The translations under genes were made by a program, and so were the position numbers. The notes under the pieces were generated by a model. It was not told where the DNA came from. It saw only the letters and a program-made list of their open reading frames with translations, and did no database searches. A DNA stretch of 25,625 nt from RGIG7213 sp045545665 (GTDB lineage: Bacteria > Bacillota > Clostridia > Oscillospirales > CAG-272). The stretch's first letter is position 1. Every line of letters begins with the position of its first letter. The stretch is taken from contig JAZQBL010000011.1 of NCBI GenBank assembly GCA_045545665.1, positions 1 to 25,625 on the forward strand, in the 5' to 3' direction. Below, piece after piece: positions 1-8,152 of the stretch.

Positions 1-75
1 GTTGAAAGGCAGAGTTGTCTTCCTAAGACCGCTTGGCCTCCGACTTCAATCAACGCAGCTCTTTTTAAAATTATA
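1..75 (-). other. Possible start of an RNA or leader crossing the left edge
   Basis: On the minus strand a TATAAT-like -10 lies at 70-75. Below it the sequence can fold: GTCTT (17-21) pairs with AAGAC (25-29), and GTTGA (1-5) pairs with TCAAC (50-54). No convincing open reading frame crosses the segment in either direction. It could be the 5' part of a structured RNA or an mRNA leader whose gene lies left of the window. I do not recognise the family and saw no good -35, so this is tentative. Confidence 0.2.
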
Positions 76-143
76 CTTCGCCTTTCCCGGTGAAGGGAAT
101 GACGGATGAGGTGTCGATTTATCATTCATCGGATTTTTCGAAA

Positions 144-203
144 CGGCGGGAGCAAGCCCCCGCCCTACGTCGATACGGGGCGGCGTGGGCGCCGACCCCT
201 ACC
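144..203. repeat. GC-rich palindromic repeat, REP/dispersed-repeat type
   Basis: Two adjacent GC-rich imperfect palindromes stand out from the AT-rich surroundings. The first pairs GGCGGG (145-150) with CCCGCC (159-164) around an AGCAAGCC loop. The second pairs GGGG (177-180) with CCCC (196-199) and GGCG (182-185) with CGCC (190-193). An AT-rich tract of ATCTATTATCT-like units follows at about 209-252. From memory, such tail-to-tail GC palindromes recur many times in intergenic DNA of gut Clostridia, but copy number cannot be seen here. Short ORFs read through it are artefacts. Confidence 0.6.
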
Positions 204-271
204 GATTTTGTTTATTATCTTTTATCTATCATCTATTATCTATTATCTGATTTTCCCTCCCTCTCAAAGAG

Positions 272-314
272 CAAAAAAAAACGCCCCTGCAGCCGATGAA
301 TAAGCTGCAGGGGT
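272..314 (-). terminator. Rho-independent terminator of the lipoprotein pair
   Basis: A perfect 10-bp stem, CCCCTGCAGC (284-293) with GCTGCAGGGG (304-313), has a 10-nt loop. On the minus strand it is followed by a nine-T tract (273-281). It begins seven bases beyond the stop codon of the MBL lipoprotein gene. Confidence 0.92.
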
Positions 315-320
315 GATATT

Positions 321-1646
321 TTATTTTTTGTTATGAAAAAGCGGTCTTGTGATATCTGACTTCTCGTGCATTATGATCGTCTTTACGTAGGAGGAATTTT
401 TAAGCGCCATTCGCACTTCGTAAAATCTTTCCTTTGCATTATAAAGTCTTTCCGCACAGGGATAGAACATAACCTCGGGCTTTATAATTTTATACGTACG
501 AAGGGGGAAATTCTCAACGCCGTGATGCGCCGCCTGGCACATATCGCTCTTCAAATAATCGCCGTAGTAGTTTTCGAGTATTTTGGAAACGTCCTCGCCG
601 GCATCGGCAAGAAACAGCATATTCATATCCGTTGTATAAAATCTTGTCACGAGGCTCGTATTGTTCTGATTTTCGGGAATAAAGTCGATGAGCATATCGT
701 CACACGAGAAAAGAACTTCCATTCTTACGTCGCCGAAAACAAGATCCATTCCCGTATGAGCGTAAAGCACCTTTGTGTCTTTAAACATACTGATGTAATC
801 GTACACATATCCCCAGGCAAGGAAGCTTCCCCAGCCCGAAACTCTTAAATCGGGAGTTTCGGAGGCGTAAATGAAGCGCTCAAGCGTTACCTTATCAGCA
901 TATTTCGGCGCAAACGAGGTGAACGCATCGTAATGGTCGTTATGCGCGTGAGTTATTATCCAGGCACGTATGATTATATTTTCTTCCGAGCCGTTCAATT
1001 TTACGAGCTTTTCGTAAATTCTGTCGTGCTCGTCTATCCAGCCGCCGTCGATTATTATAAACGAACCGTCGCGAAGCGTGATGATATATCCCATTCCGTA
1101 GACCTTCGTCGATTTAAGCTGAGTTACGCTCGTCACTTTATCGCCCTGTATTGCCATAGGGTCGTTTACAGGAAGCGTGTCAGCTTCCCCGGGTGCTTCC
1201 GCAACACGGAGCTTTTTGTCCTTTTCGTGCCAGTAAACGTGGTAAAAATCCGTTTCGTTTACGAAAGTCGAAGCGTAGATATTGCCTTTTTTCATACTGC
1301 TGTAAGTATCAAAGCCTTTTACTTTGAAATCGGCACAGACACCGAGATACGTTTCGTATTCGACGTTTGAATACGTATTCAGCGTATGCTTGTTTCTGTA
1401 TTCGGGGTGTGTTGCAACGTTTATGGCTTTATCCGCGGTAAGAGTTTTATAAGATACCGCCGTTTCTTTCAGTTCTTCCATATCTTCGCCTTCCGTATCC
1501 TCTGCGTTTGTTTGGGTATCCTCTGCCGTTTGTGACGTTTGCTGTGAGGGATCTTTCTTTGTCTGCTCACCGACGTTTTCCGAGCAGGATGCAAAGACCG
1601 TCAGAATAAGCGACGCTGTTGCAATGAGCGATAATATTTTTTTCAT
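321..1646 (-). CDS. Secreted MBL-fold hydrolase lipoprotein
   Basis: This is a 441-residue exported lipoprotein. The N-terminus MKKILSLIATASLILTVFASC is a signal peptide with a lipobox-like FASC, followed by a Ser/Thr/Glu/Asp-rich linker to about residue 60. A metallo-beta-lactamase fold follows, with the metal motif HAHNDH at residues 233-238, DGGW just before the domain, LADAGED, and AAHHG further on. That pattern resembles the ComEC/Rec2-type MBL domain. The frame is open 19 codons upstream, but I chose ATG 1646 because it begins the signal peptide and has GGAG eight bases upstream. It follows an SGNH lipoprotein gene by 78 bases and ends at a strong terminator, so the two are probably cotranscribed. 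The substrate is unknown; a hydrolase outside the membrane is an inference. Confidence 0.85.
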   Translation of the reverse strand: MKKILSLIATASLILTVFASCSENVGEQTKKDPSQQTSQTAEDTQTNAEDTEGEDMEELKETAVSYKTLTADKAINVATHPEYRNKHTLNTYSNVEYETYLGVCADFKVKGFDTYSSMKKGNIYASTFVNETDFYHVYWHEKDKKLRVAEAPGEADTLPVNDPMAIQGDKVTSVTQLKSTKVYGMGYIITLRDGSFIIIDGGWIDEHDRIYEKLVKLNGSEENIIIRAWIITHAHNDHYDAFTSFAPKYADKVTLERFIYASETPDLRVSGWGSFLAWGYVYDYISMFKDTKVLYAHTGMDLVFGDVRMEVLFSCDDMLIDFIPENQNNTSLVTRFYTTDMNMLFLADAGEDVSKILENYYGDYLKSDMCQAAHHGVENFPLRTYKIIKPEVMFYPCAERLYNAKERFYEVRMALKNSSYVKTIIMHEKSDITRPLFHNKK

Positions 1647-1724
1647 AAAATTACTCCATATATTGTATCTTGTATCGTTGATCACAAAACGGGGAGAAAA
1701 CAAGCCGCCCCGCAGGCATTCTCA

Positions 1725-3068
1725 TTATTTTTTTGCCGCTTTTGTCGCCATACTTGCATCTCTTGTGAAGACAGCGGCGATATTGAACTTATTTCCGCCG
1801 CTTACCATTTTAATTTTTATGATATGCTCTTTCGGCTCAAGGTCTTCGGCAAGAACTGCGGGGGTATGCTCCGATGATGTTTTTTGTACGTATTCACCGC
1901 CGTCAACGGATATCAAATAATCTGCATTTTTGAGATTGCACCATACAGCCGCTTCCGTGCCCGTGAATTTGAATGCAAACACGTCACTTTCGGAATCTAC
2001 CGCAAAATATCCGAATGCCGCCGTATTGCCCGTATACGCTTTATCGACGTATTCAACGCCCTCTCCTCCGAGTGCTTCGGAGTCGGCAAGCAACTGTTGA
2101 GTAGGCTGTATATGCGTTCTGTTTCCGTCAAACAAGGCATCGCTCTGTACGGGAACATCTTTATCGCGTTTTGTAACTATTGACAAATTTGCTTTAACGA
2201 GGCTGTTGAGCAAAAATTCTTCAACGCAGCTGTAATATATACCGTATCCGGCATCATTGAGATGCACGATATCCACTGCATAGTTACGGAAATCCTCGGG
2301 CGAATAGTTACAGGTTTCGGCAAGCAGTCTTCCGACGTGAAGCGAAGAAACGCCGTAAGCCTTTGCGATATCCTCGTGTGCATATCCCTCCATATGAAGC
2401 TGTCCTTTTTTATTCAGCTCAAGACAGCCCTCGTCCGTCGTGATAAGCATTACGATCTCCGTTTTCGGAAGTGCTTCTTTTATCTCCCGAATGATAGTTT
2501 CAACCCGCATCTTCGTTTTTTTATAGCCTGATGCGAAATATTTATCGTTTATTGCATATTCAAGGAATATAAGATCGGGGGATTCGTTTATAACGTCGGC
2601 TTCGAGTCTGTAAGTGCCCAAAAACGTTCCCGATTCACCGATAGCTCTGTTTACAAAGGAAAACTCCGTATCGGGGAAATTCGTTGTAAACCAGGAGCAC
2701 GTACGTGCTCTCCACGACGTTTTTGATTCGTCCGATGCGCCGTAGCCGTTTGTCAAAGAGCCGCCGTAGAACAACACCTTGAGCTCTTTATCTTCGTTTA
2801 TCCTTTTGCCCGTATTTACAAGATATTCACGATAATTGATGTAATCGGCGTATTTCGTACTCATATCCGGTATTACTTCCGTAATTTCGGGTTCATACGT
2901 TTTACCGTCGTCCGTATCTTCCGTTTTTTCCGTTTCTTCCGCCGCTATTTGCGCCGTCTTTGACGTCTGCAAGGTGCCATCGCCGGAAACGGTATTTCCG
3001 TCCGAGCAGGACACCAAAGCTTGCACAAGAAGCACCGCCGTCATAACGAGCGATAATGTTTTTTTCAT
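1725..3068 (-). CDS. SGNH/GDSL-type hydrolase lipoprotein
   Basis: This 447-residue lipoprotein has a signal peptide ending in LVSC and an acidic Thr/Glu-rich linker to about residue 70. An SGNH hydrolase domain follows. Block I is GGSLTNGYG with the likely nucleophile Ser104. A Gly-containing block reads AIGESG, block III reads YAINDKY, and block V is DIVHLND with Asp266 and His269. The last 130 or so residues look like a beta-rich accessory domain (DYLISVDGG, EHIIKIKMV), possibly carbohydrate-binding. The family includes esterases and deacetylases acting on acylated glycans; the substrate cannot be read here. The ribosome binding site is weak (AAAGAG). A large inverted repeat and a possible promoter lie just upstream. 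Confidence 0.85.
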   Translation of the reverse strand: MKKTLSLVMTAVLLVQALVSCSDGNTVSGDGTLQTSKTAQIAAEETEKTEDTDDGKTYEPEITEVIPDMSTKYADYINYREYLVNTGKRINEDKELKVLFYGGSLTNGYGASDESKTSWRARTCSWFTTNFPDTEFSFVNRAIGESGTFLGTYRLEADVINESPDLIFLEYAINDKYFASGYKKTKMRVETIIREIKEALPKTEIVMLITTDEGCLELNKKGQLHMEGYAHEDIAKAYGVSSLHVGRLLAETCNYSPEDFRNYAVDIVHLNDAGYGIYYSCVEEFLLNSLVKANLSIVTKRDKDVPVQSDALFDGNRTHIQPTQQLLADSEALGGEGVEYVDKAYTGNTAAFGYFAVDSESDVFAFKFTGTEAAVWCNLKNADYLISVDGGEYVQKTSSEHTPAVLAEDLEPKEHIIKIKMVSGGNKFNIAAVFTRDASMATKAAKK

Positions 3069-3090
3069 AATATTTTCTCTTTATTAAGTG

Positions 3091-3119
3091 TTTATAACGT
3101 AAATTTCCGCAACACGCAA
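3091..3119 (-). promoter_or_regulatory. Possible promoter of the SGNH lipoprotein gene
   Basis: On the minus strand TATAAA (3091-3096) is preceded by TTGCGT (3114-3119) with a 17-nt spacer. The -35 is a poor match. The spacer is almost exactly one arm of the inverted repeat at 3097-3111, where a repressor operator would be expected. Tentative. Confidence 0.35.
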
Positions 3120-3163
3120 AAGGAGGAAATGTAAACTGATGTGCGTACTGCGGAAATTTACGT
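3097..3163. repeat. Perfect 15-bp inverted repeat with 37-bp spacer
   Basis: ACGTAAATTTCCGCA (3097-3111) is matched exactly by its reverse complement (3149-3163). ACGC (3114-3117) and GCGT (3143-3146) can extend the hairpin after a small internal loop. No T tract follows on either strand, so it is not an ordinary terminator. The spacer holds AAAGGAGGAAATG on the plus strand, so a minus-strand transcript would show CCUCCUUUU, resembling the 16S anti-Shine-Dalgarno end, in the loop. It could be a paired operator, an RNA stability or attenuation element, or a miniature mobile element. Confidence 0.75.
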
Positions 3164-3239
3164 ATACGGTGGAGTCATCTCCGAGGGAGAATTGTATCAT
3201 TAATTATGGATTTTTTCTATATTCAGATGTTAATTTTAT

Positions 3240-3893
3240 TTATCGGACAACATAACCCGATATTTTGTAATAAGACAGCACGGCTATCATTGCAATACCG
3301 ATAAGAGCAAACAGGATTATCATCTTTTTTCCCGGCTTCGGTATATTTATGTTCGACACGAAAAGCACCGCGCACAAAAACAGAACTGCCGCGTACGTTA
3401 CCGAAAGGTACTGCTTTCCCATCGGAAGCAAAAACGTATATATAAACGGGAATATGACAGCCGCCGACGTCACGGGAAGTCCCTTATAGTACTTTCTTTT
3501 GCCGTCCGTCATCTTCTGTCTGTTGAATTCATCGACGTTGAAGTAAGCCAGACGTATCTGTGCTGTGAGTATGTACAGGGCAAAAAGCGCCGTAAAGCCG
3601 AGCTGTGTAAGCCCGAGCGATCTTCCTATCACCGTCGGAAGAACTCCGAAGCTTATAAGGTCGCACAGAGAATCTATCTGTATACCGAAGTGCTTTTCGT
3701 CTTCCGTTCTGTCCTTCGTTTTTGCAATTCTTCCGTCTACCATATCGAGCGCGCCCGCAAGCATCAGAAAGATCACAGCGGAAAACGCATTGCCCGATAT
3801 CGCCGAATATATACCGCAAACACCGAACACGAGCGCCGTGTACGTTGCTATTACCGTATAATTATAATGTCCTATAAAAAATCTACTTTTCAT
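3240..3893 (-). CDS. pssA: CDP-diacylglycerol-serine O-phosphatidyltransferase-like
   Basis: This is a 217-residue integral membrane protein of the CDP-alcohol phosphatidyltransferase family. The family transfers a phosphatidyl group from CDP-diacylglycerol, here most likely to serine, giving phosphatidylserine, the precursor of phosphatidylethanolamine. The catalytic signature is present: D50-M-V-D53-G54, A57-K58, then G70, D74 and D78 in FGIQIDSLCD. The usual AR is AK, and the gap to the conserved Gly is longer than in Bacillus PssA. Several hydrophobic segments flank it. The start is one base after the glnS stop, so expression is probably coupled to glnS. Phosphatidylserine synthase is the best call; another CDP-alcohol transferase is possible. 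Confidence 0.85.
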   Translation of the reverse strand: MKSRFFIGHYNYTVIATYTALVFGVCGIYSAISGNAFSAVIFLMLAGALDMVDGRIAKTKDRTEDEKHFGIQIDSLCDLISFGVLPTVIGRSLGLTQLGFTALFALYILTAQIRLAYFNVDEFNRQKMTDGKRKYYKGLPVTSAAVIFPFIYTFLLPMGKQYLSVTYAAVLFLCAVLFVSNINIPKPGKKMIILFALIGIAMIAVLSYYKISGYVVR

Positions 3894-3894
3894 T

Positions 3895-5541
3895 TTACTG
3901 TACTTTATAGCTGTCCTTCAGCGTTACAACTCTGTTAAACGTGTTTTCTTTCTTCGTATCAAGGCAGAAATATCCCGTTCTTACGAACTGGAACTTTTCG
4001 CCCGGCTTTGCATCCTTCAAAGATTCTTCCATAAGACAGCCTTCGAGTTTTTTAAGTGAGTTTTCGTTCAGATAATCGTTGTACGTTTTTCCCTCGGGAA
4101 GGCTTGACATATCGGGATTTGTGAAGAGTCTGTCGTAAAGCATTACGTCCGCCTTTATGCTGTGGGATGACGAAAGCCAATGTATCGTACCCTTTATCTT
4201 TCTGCCGTCGAAGGGATTTCCGCATCCCGACTGAAGGTCAGCCGTTACGAGCACCTCCGTAACACGTCCGTCACCGTCCGTTATTATCTTATCGCACTTG
4301 ACGATGTACGCACCCATAAGGCGCACCTCGCCGCCTTCTTTAAGTCTGAAATACTTAGGCGGAGGATTCGTCGATACGTCCTCACGGTCAACGTAAAGCG
4401 TACGTGTGAAGGGTACCTGTCTTACGCCTGCTTCTTCGTCGTTGGGGTTATTTGAAACGCTGAAATATTCCGTCTTGTCCTCGGGATAGTTCGTAACCGT
4501 CACCTTAACGGGATCAAGAACCGCGATGCGTCTTTGTGCCGTTTTGTTCAGCTCCTCGCGCACGCAGTGCTCAAGCAGTTCGATATCGACCATACTGTTT
4601 GATTTTGCAACGCCTATTCTGTCGCAGAAGTCGAGTATTGCACCCGGAGTAAATCCGCGTCTTCTTAAACCGCACAAGGTCGGCATTCTCGGGTCGTCCC
4701 AGCCGTCAACGAGTCCGTCTTCGACCAACGAACGGAGATATCTTTTACTCATAACCGTATACGTTACGTTAAGACGTGCAAATTCTATCTGGCGGGGCTT
4801 GCCTTCAAGTCCTGCGTTTTCGACTACCCAGTTATAAAGCGGTCTGTGGTCTTCGTATTCAAGTGAGCAAAGGCTGTGCGTTATTCCCTCTATGGCATCC
4901 TGGATGGGGTGTGCAAAGTCATACATCGGGAAAATGCACCATTTCGTGCCCTGACGGTGGTGGTCGATATAGCGGATGCGGTACAAAACGGGGTCACGCA
5001 TATTGAAGTTGCCCGACGCAAGGTCGATCTTCGCTCTGAGGGTATATTTTCCCTCGGGAAACTCGCCCGCTCTCATACGGCGGAAGAGGTCGAGGTTTTC
5101 GTCAACGGGTCTGTCACGGAAAGGAGATACCGCAGGGCGTGTCGTGTCGCCTCTGTATTCTCTGAACTGCTCGGGTGTAAGCTCGCAGACGTACGCTTTG
5201 CCCTCTTTTATGAGCTTTTCGGCAATACCGTACGTTATTTCAAAATAATCCGAGCCGTAGAAAAATCTGTCGTCCCAATCGAAGCCGAGCCAGTGTATAT
5301 CCTCTTGGATAGCATCGACGAATTCCGTGTCTTCCTTTGCGGGGTTCGTGTCATCCATACGGAGGTTACATATACCGCCGTACTTTTTCGCCGTTCCGAA
5401 GTCGATAACGAGCGCCTTGCAGTGGCCTATATGGAGATATCCGTTAGGCTCGGGCGGGAAACGCGTGTGTATTTTAAGCGACGGGTTCTTTTCAAGATCG
5501 GCGTCTATTATGTCGTGTATAAAGTTAGATGTGTTTTCCAT
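3895..5541 (-). CDS. glnS: Glutaminyl-tRNA synthetase
   Basis: This 548-residue class I synthetase charges tRNA-Gln with glutamine in the cytosol and is close to the usual length of about 550. The signature HIGH is at residues 37-40 in PEPNGYLHIGH, and the KMSKS loop appears as VMSKR at 263-267. The C-terminal half contains the two beta-barrel anticodon-binding domains typical of GlnRS. The ATG has AAGGA upstream and lies 18 bases beyond the gltX stop. GlnRS is absent from many Bacillota, which make Gln-tRNA with GatCAB. Its presence beside a GluRS suggests direct charging here; whether GatCAB is also present cannot be seen. Confidence 0.97.
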   Translation of the reverse strand: MENTSNFIHDIIDADLEKNPSLKIHTRFPPEPNGYLHIGHCKALVIDFGTAKKYGGICNLRMDDTNPAKEDTEFVDAIQEDIHWLGFDWDDRFFYGSDYFEITYGIAEKLIKEGKAYVCELTPEQFREYRGDTTRPAVSPFRDRPVDENLDLFRRMRAGEFPEGKYTLRAKIDLASGNFNMRDPVLYRIRYIDHHRQGTKWCIFPMYDFAHPIQDAIEGITHSLCSLEYEDHRPLYNWVVENAGLEGKPRQIEFARLNVTYTVMSKRYLRSLVEDGLVDGWDDPRMPTLCGLRRRGFTPGAILDFCDRIGVAKSNSMVDIELLEHCVREELNKTAQRRIAVLDPVKVTVTNYPEDKTEYFSVSNNPNDEEAGVRQVPFTRTLYVDREDVSTNPPPKYFRLKEGGEVRLMGAYIVKCDKIITDGDGRVTEVLVTADLQSGCGNPFDGRKIKGTIHWLSSSHSIKADVMLYDRLFTNPDMSSLPEGKTYNDYLNENSLKKLEGCLMEESLKDAKPGEKFQFVRTGYFCLDTKKENTFNRVVTLKDSYKVQ

Positions 5542-5559
5542 TTGGAGCTTCCTTTCCTA

Positions 5560-7251
5560 TCAGTTAAGCGATGCTATGGCGGAATTTATCCTGTTTTTCA
5601 TCATTTCCTCGCCCATAACGCCTATTATCTCAAACAAGTCGGGAGTGTTCGTTCTGCCCGTTACGGCAATTCTTATAAACGTGCTTACGTCTCCCACACT
5701 GCCCTTGTACTGTTCGGGATTCTTTTTATAAAGCTTCATTTCGGGTGCGAAGCCTATTTCGTCAGCCACCTGCTTTACGGATTCAAACCAAGCGGAATTA
5801 TCAAAGCTCTTGTCGAATTTTTCAAGATAGAGCGACAGTGCCTTCGCTATATCCGCTTTTTCAAACTTTTCGTCGTATGATGCCTCGGGCGTGAAAAATT
5901 CATCGTAAAAATAGCTTACGTAGGGTTTTATATCTGCCCACGATGCGATATCCTTACGGGGCTTATTGCCGCCTCTGCCTATTGCAAGTATCTTCTTTGC
6001 GTACTCGGGATCCTTTGAATACACGTTATAAAACTCTTTGTCGTATTCTTCCGCCCACTTTGCGCCGTCTTCGTACACCTTTTCGGCGCTCATTTTGCAG
6101 ATGACGTTTTTCGACACGTCCGAAAGCTTATTGAAATCGAAAAGACAGCCCGACGTGCTCATTTTCTTTATTGAGAACGGGAAATCTTCGGGGGATTTTT
6201 CGGGGTTCTGTGCGTGCCATTCCTCGTAGTTTGAGTTGAGCAGAGTCATTATATATTCTCTTACGCACTCGGGTGCGATACCCATTTTTGCGTAATCGTC
6301 AAGGGATGCGCCCATATCTCTTTTTGAAAGCTTTTTCTTGTTTCCTTCTTCATCAAGGCGCATTATCTGTGCTATGTGCAGATATTTCGGCGCTTTGAAG
6401 CCGAGATAATTGAAGAGCATCAAGTGTCTGGGCAGACTCGGAAGCCATTCCTCGCCTCTTACGACGTGCGTGGTGCCCATCAGATGGTCGTCTACTGCGT
6501 GCGCAAAATGGTAAGTCGGGATGCCGTTGCTCTTCAAAAGGACCTCGTCCTTGTCGTTTTCGGGAAGCTCAAGAGTTCCTTTTACAAGGTCGGTCACCTT
6601 TATCTTCTTTTCTCCGTCACCGCTTGCAAGCATACGCAAAACGAACGGATGTCCTTTTTCGAGATGTTCTTTGATCTCTTCCTCCGTGATATTACGCAGT
6701 GCCAGCATTTCCGCTTTCTGCTGTGCTTCAAGCTCTGCTGTCCATTCGCGGCTCTTTACCTCTGTCTTTTTGTCCTGCGCGTTGAGCGCTTCAAGCTCCT
6801 CTTCCGTCGTAAAGCAGGGGTACGCCTTGCCTTCGCTTACGAGCTTTTTGGCGTATACTCTGTATATTTCGGCTCTTGCCGACTGTTTGTACGGACCGTA
6901 CGCACCTTTGTCGCAGATGTTTCCGTCACCGTCAAGGGCTGCGCCCTCATCAAAGTTGATGCCGTACATAGCAAGCGTTTTTATAAGTGCCTGAGCGGCA
7001 CCGGGAACCTCTCGCTTGTCGTCGGTATCTTCTATTCGAAGATAAAAGACACCGCCCGACTGATGTGCAAGTCTTTCGCACACGGTCGAGGGGAAAAGTC
7101 CGCCGAAATGAACGAAGCCTGTCGGCGACGGAGCAAATCTTGTGACTTTAGCGCCTTCGGGCAGCTCTCTTTTGGGATATCTTTTTTCTATATCCTCGAC
7201 GGTAAGCGTCACGTCGGGGAAAAGCATATTTGCAATTTCTGTGTAATTCAT
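5560..7251 (-). CDS. gltX: Glutamyl-tRNA synthetase
   Basis: This 563-residue class I synthetase activates glutamate for tRNA-Glu. The first signature reads TRFAPSPTGFVHFGG (residues 37-51), with HFGG in place of the usual H(I/V)GG. The KMSKS loop reads KLSKR at 307-311. About 35 residues precede the catalytic core, more than in the classical enzyme, and total length is above the usual 470-500. Asp/Glu-rich insertions fit a longer clostridial subtype. The ATG overlaps the stop of the upstream MBL hydrolase by four bases (ATGA), so translation is likely coupled. With GlnRS next door, a discriminating GluRS is plausible, but that is inference. Confidence 0.97.
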   Translation of the reverse strand: MNYTEIANMLFPDVTLTVEDIEKRYPKRELPEGAKVTRFAPSPTGFVHFGGLFPSTVCERLAHQSGGVFYLRIEDTDDKREVPGAAQALIKTLAMYGINFDEGAALDGDGNICDKGAYGPYKQSARAEIYRVYAKKLVSEGKAYPCFTTEEELEALNAQDKKTEVKSREWTAELEAQQKAEMLALRNITEEEIKEHLEKGHPFVLRMLASGDGEKKIKVTDLVKGTLELPENDKDEVLLKSNGIPTYHFAHAVDDHLMGTTHVVRGEEWLPSLPRHLMLFNYLGFKAPKYLHIAQIMRLDEEGNKKKLSKRDMGASLDDYAKMGIAPECVREYIMTLLNSNYEEWHAQNPEKSPEDFPFSIKKMSTSGCLFDFNKLSDVSKNVICKMSAEKVYEDGAKWAEEYDKEFYNVYSKDPEYAKKILAIGRGGNKPRKDIASWADIKPYVSYFYDEFFTPEASYDEKFEKADIAKALSLYLEKFDKSFDNSAWFESVKQVADEIGFAPEMKLYKKNPEQYKGSVGDVSTFIRIAVTGRTNTPDLFEIIGVMGEEMMKNRINSAIASLN

Positions 7252-7883
7252 ATTTTGCCTCTTTTAAGAAATTCTGTTTGTTTTATAAAATATTCGGCGG
7301 AAAGCTTTCCCCCGTGGCCGGGGTGCAAAACGTAGTCCGTTCCGTTTTCTTCAAAAAATTTACGTAAAGTAAGAAGGGATGATACCATTTTTTCTTCATC
7401 GCCTCCGTAAAGGTCGCATCTGCCGAAGCCGTCTTTAAATACCGTATCACCGCAGAAGATGTCATTCCCGCAAACGTAGCATACCGAGCCTTTCGTGTGC
7501 CCCGGCGTTTCGATCACGGTAAAATCCATACCGCAGACGGAAAAAGTATCACCGTCGTTCAAAAGCGTATCGGCATAAACGCCTCTGTTTGTTCTGCCGA
7601 GCTGTAAAAGATACGATTTTTCGACGTCGCGTGCGCCTTCAGCATCCTGTGTGCCTATACATATTTCCGCCCCCGTTTCATCTTTCAGGGGGTTTGCGGC
7701 AAGTATATGGTCAAAATGTGCGTGGGTGAGAAGTATTTTATGTAATTTCAGCGATTTTTCTTCAAGCTTTGAAATAAGGTACGGCGATCTGTCCGCGGGA
7801 TCTATTATCACAGCACCTTCGGATGTATAAAGCAGATAGCAGTTCGTCTTATACATACCGAGCACGTAGTTAAGTACAGTCAT
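7248..7883 (-). CDS. MBL-fold hydrolase, glyoxalase II-like (YqgX type)
   Basis: This is a 211-residue cytosolic protein of the hydroxyacylglutathione hydrolase-like group of MBL enzymes. Visible motifs are IIDPAD, the metal site THAHFDH, ETPGHTKGS with a further metal His, FCGDTVF with the bridging Asp, and LHPGHGG near the end. The frame is open to a GTG at 7940, but that codon sits at the predicted transcription start. ATG 7883 gives the usual family N-terminus (MTVLNYVLGMYKTNCYLL), preceded by a purine-rich AGAAG. It is first gene of the gltX-glnS-pssA operon. The substrate is unknown; it is probably a thioester or related small molecule. Confidence 0.88.
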   Translation of the reverse strand: MTVLNYVLGMYKTNCYLLYTSEGAVIIDPADRSPYLISKLEEKSLKLHKILLTHAHFDHILAANPLKDETGAEICIGTQDAEGARDVEKSYLLQLGRTNRGVYADTLLNDGDTFSVCGMDFTVIETPGHTKGSVCYVCGNDIFCGDTVFKDGFGRCDLYGGDEEKMVSSLLTLRKFFEENGTDYVLHPGHGGKLSAEYFIKQTEFLKRGKI

Positions 7884-7945
7884 ATTTTTTCTTCTTTTTC
7901 TTTGTATCGGCTCATATTCTGCCTTTACAGAATTATTCACAGTAT

Positions 7946-7974
7946 ATTATATATAAAACGGCAAAGAAAATCAA
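7946..7974 (-). promoter_or_regulatory. Sigma-A promoter of the MBL-gltX-glnS-pssA operon
   Basis: On the minus strand TTGATT (7969-7974) and TATAAT (7946-7951) are separated by 17 nt. The predicted start is near 7939, which argues for ATG 7883 as the first start codon and leaves a leader of about 55 nt. Confidence 0.8.
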
Positions 7975-8056
7975 GGTCTTTTTGATTTTTTTTTGTTTTT
8001 TAGAGGAAAATAGTTTATTTTATAATCAAACGATGCAAAAAAATAACCGATAGTTC

Positions 8057-8085
8057 TTGAATTGTTACCAATTATTAACTATAAT
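8057..8085 (+). promoter_or_regulatory. Sigma-A promoter of the glycosyltransferase operon
   Basis: TTGAAT (8057-8062) and a perfect TATAAT (8080-8085) are 17 nt apart. The predicted transcription start is near 8092, giving a leader of about 60 nt. It is divergent from the gltX-operon promoter about 80 bases away. Confidence 0.82.
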
Positions 8086-8152
8086 ATATAATGTATAAAT
8101 GCGCCGTGGTGTAAAGCAAACACCGTCGGGATGAAAATCAACGGAGATAATT

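Noticed and set aside
1..92. tRNA, tmRNA or SRP RNA fragment at the left edge
   Set aside because: Pairing resembles a folded RNA, but no tRNA arms, CCA end, or tmRNA/SRP signature could be matched, so only a tentative entry was kept.
209..252. Possible CRISPR or tandem-repeat array from ATCTATTATCT units
   Set aside because: The units are short, irregular and without spacers; this is a low-complexity tail of the palindromic repeat.
3139..3251. Plus-strand mini-ORF after an AAGGAGG sequence in the inverted-repeat loop
   Set aside because: The nearest ATG is followed at once by TAA, and the next gives 37 residues with no sense, running into pssA. The AAGGAGG is better explained as part of the repeat.
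4876..5880. 334-codon plus-strand open frame
   Set aside because: It lies antisense to glnS and gltX, both certain from motifs, has no ribosome binding site and gives an unstructured, Arg/Tyr/Phe-rich product.
6376..7335. 319-codon plus-strand open frame
   Set aside because: Antisense shadow of gltX and the MBL hydrolase gene; Cys/Phe-rich translation without domain features.
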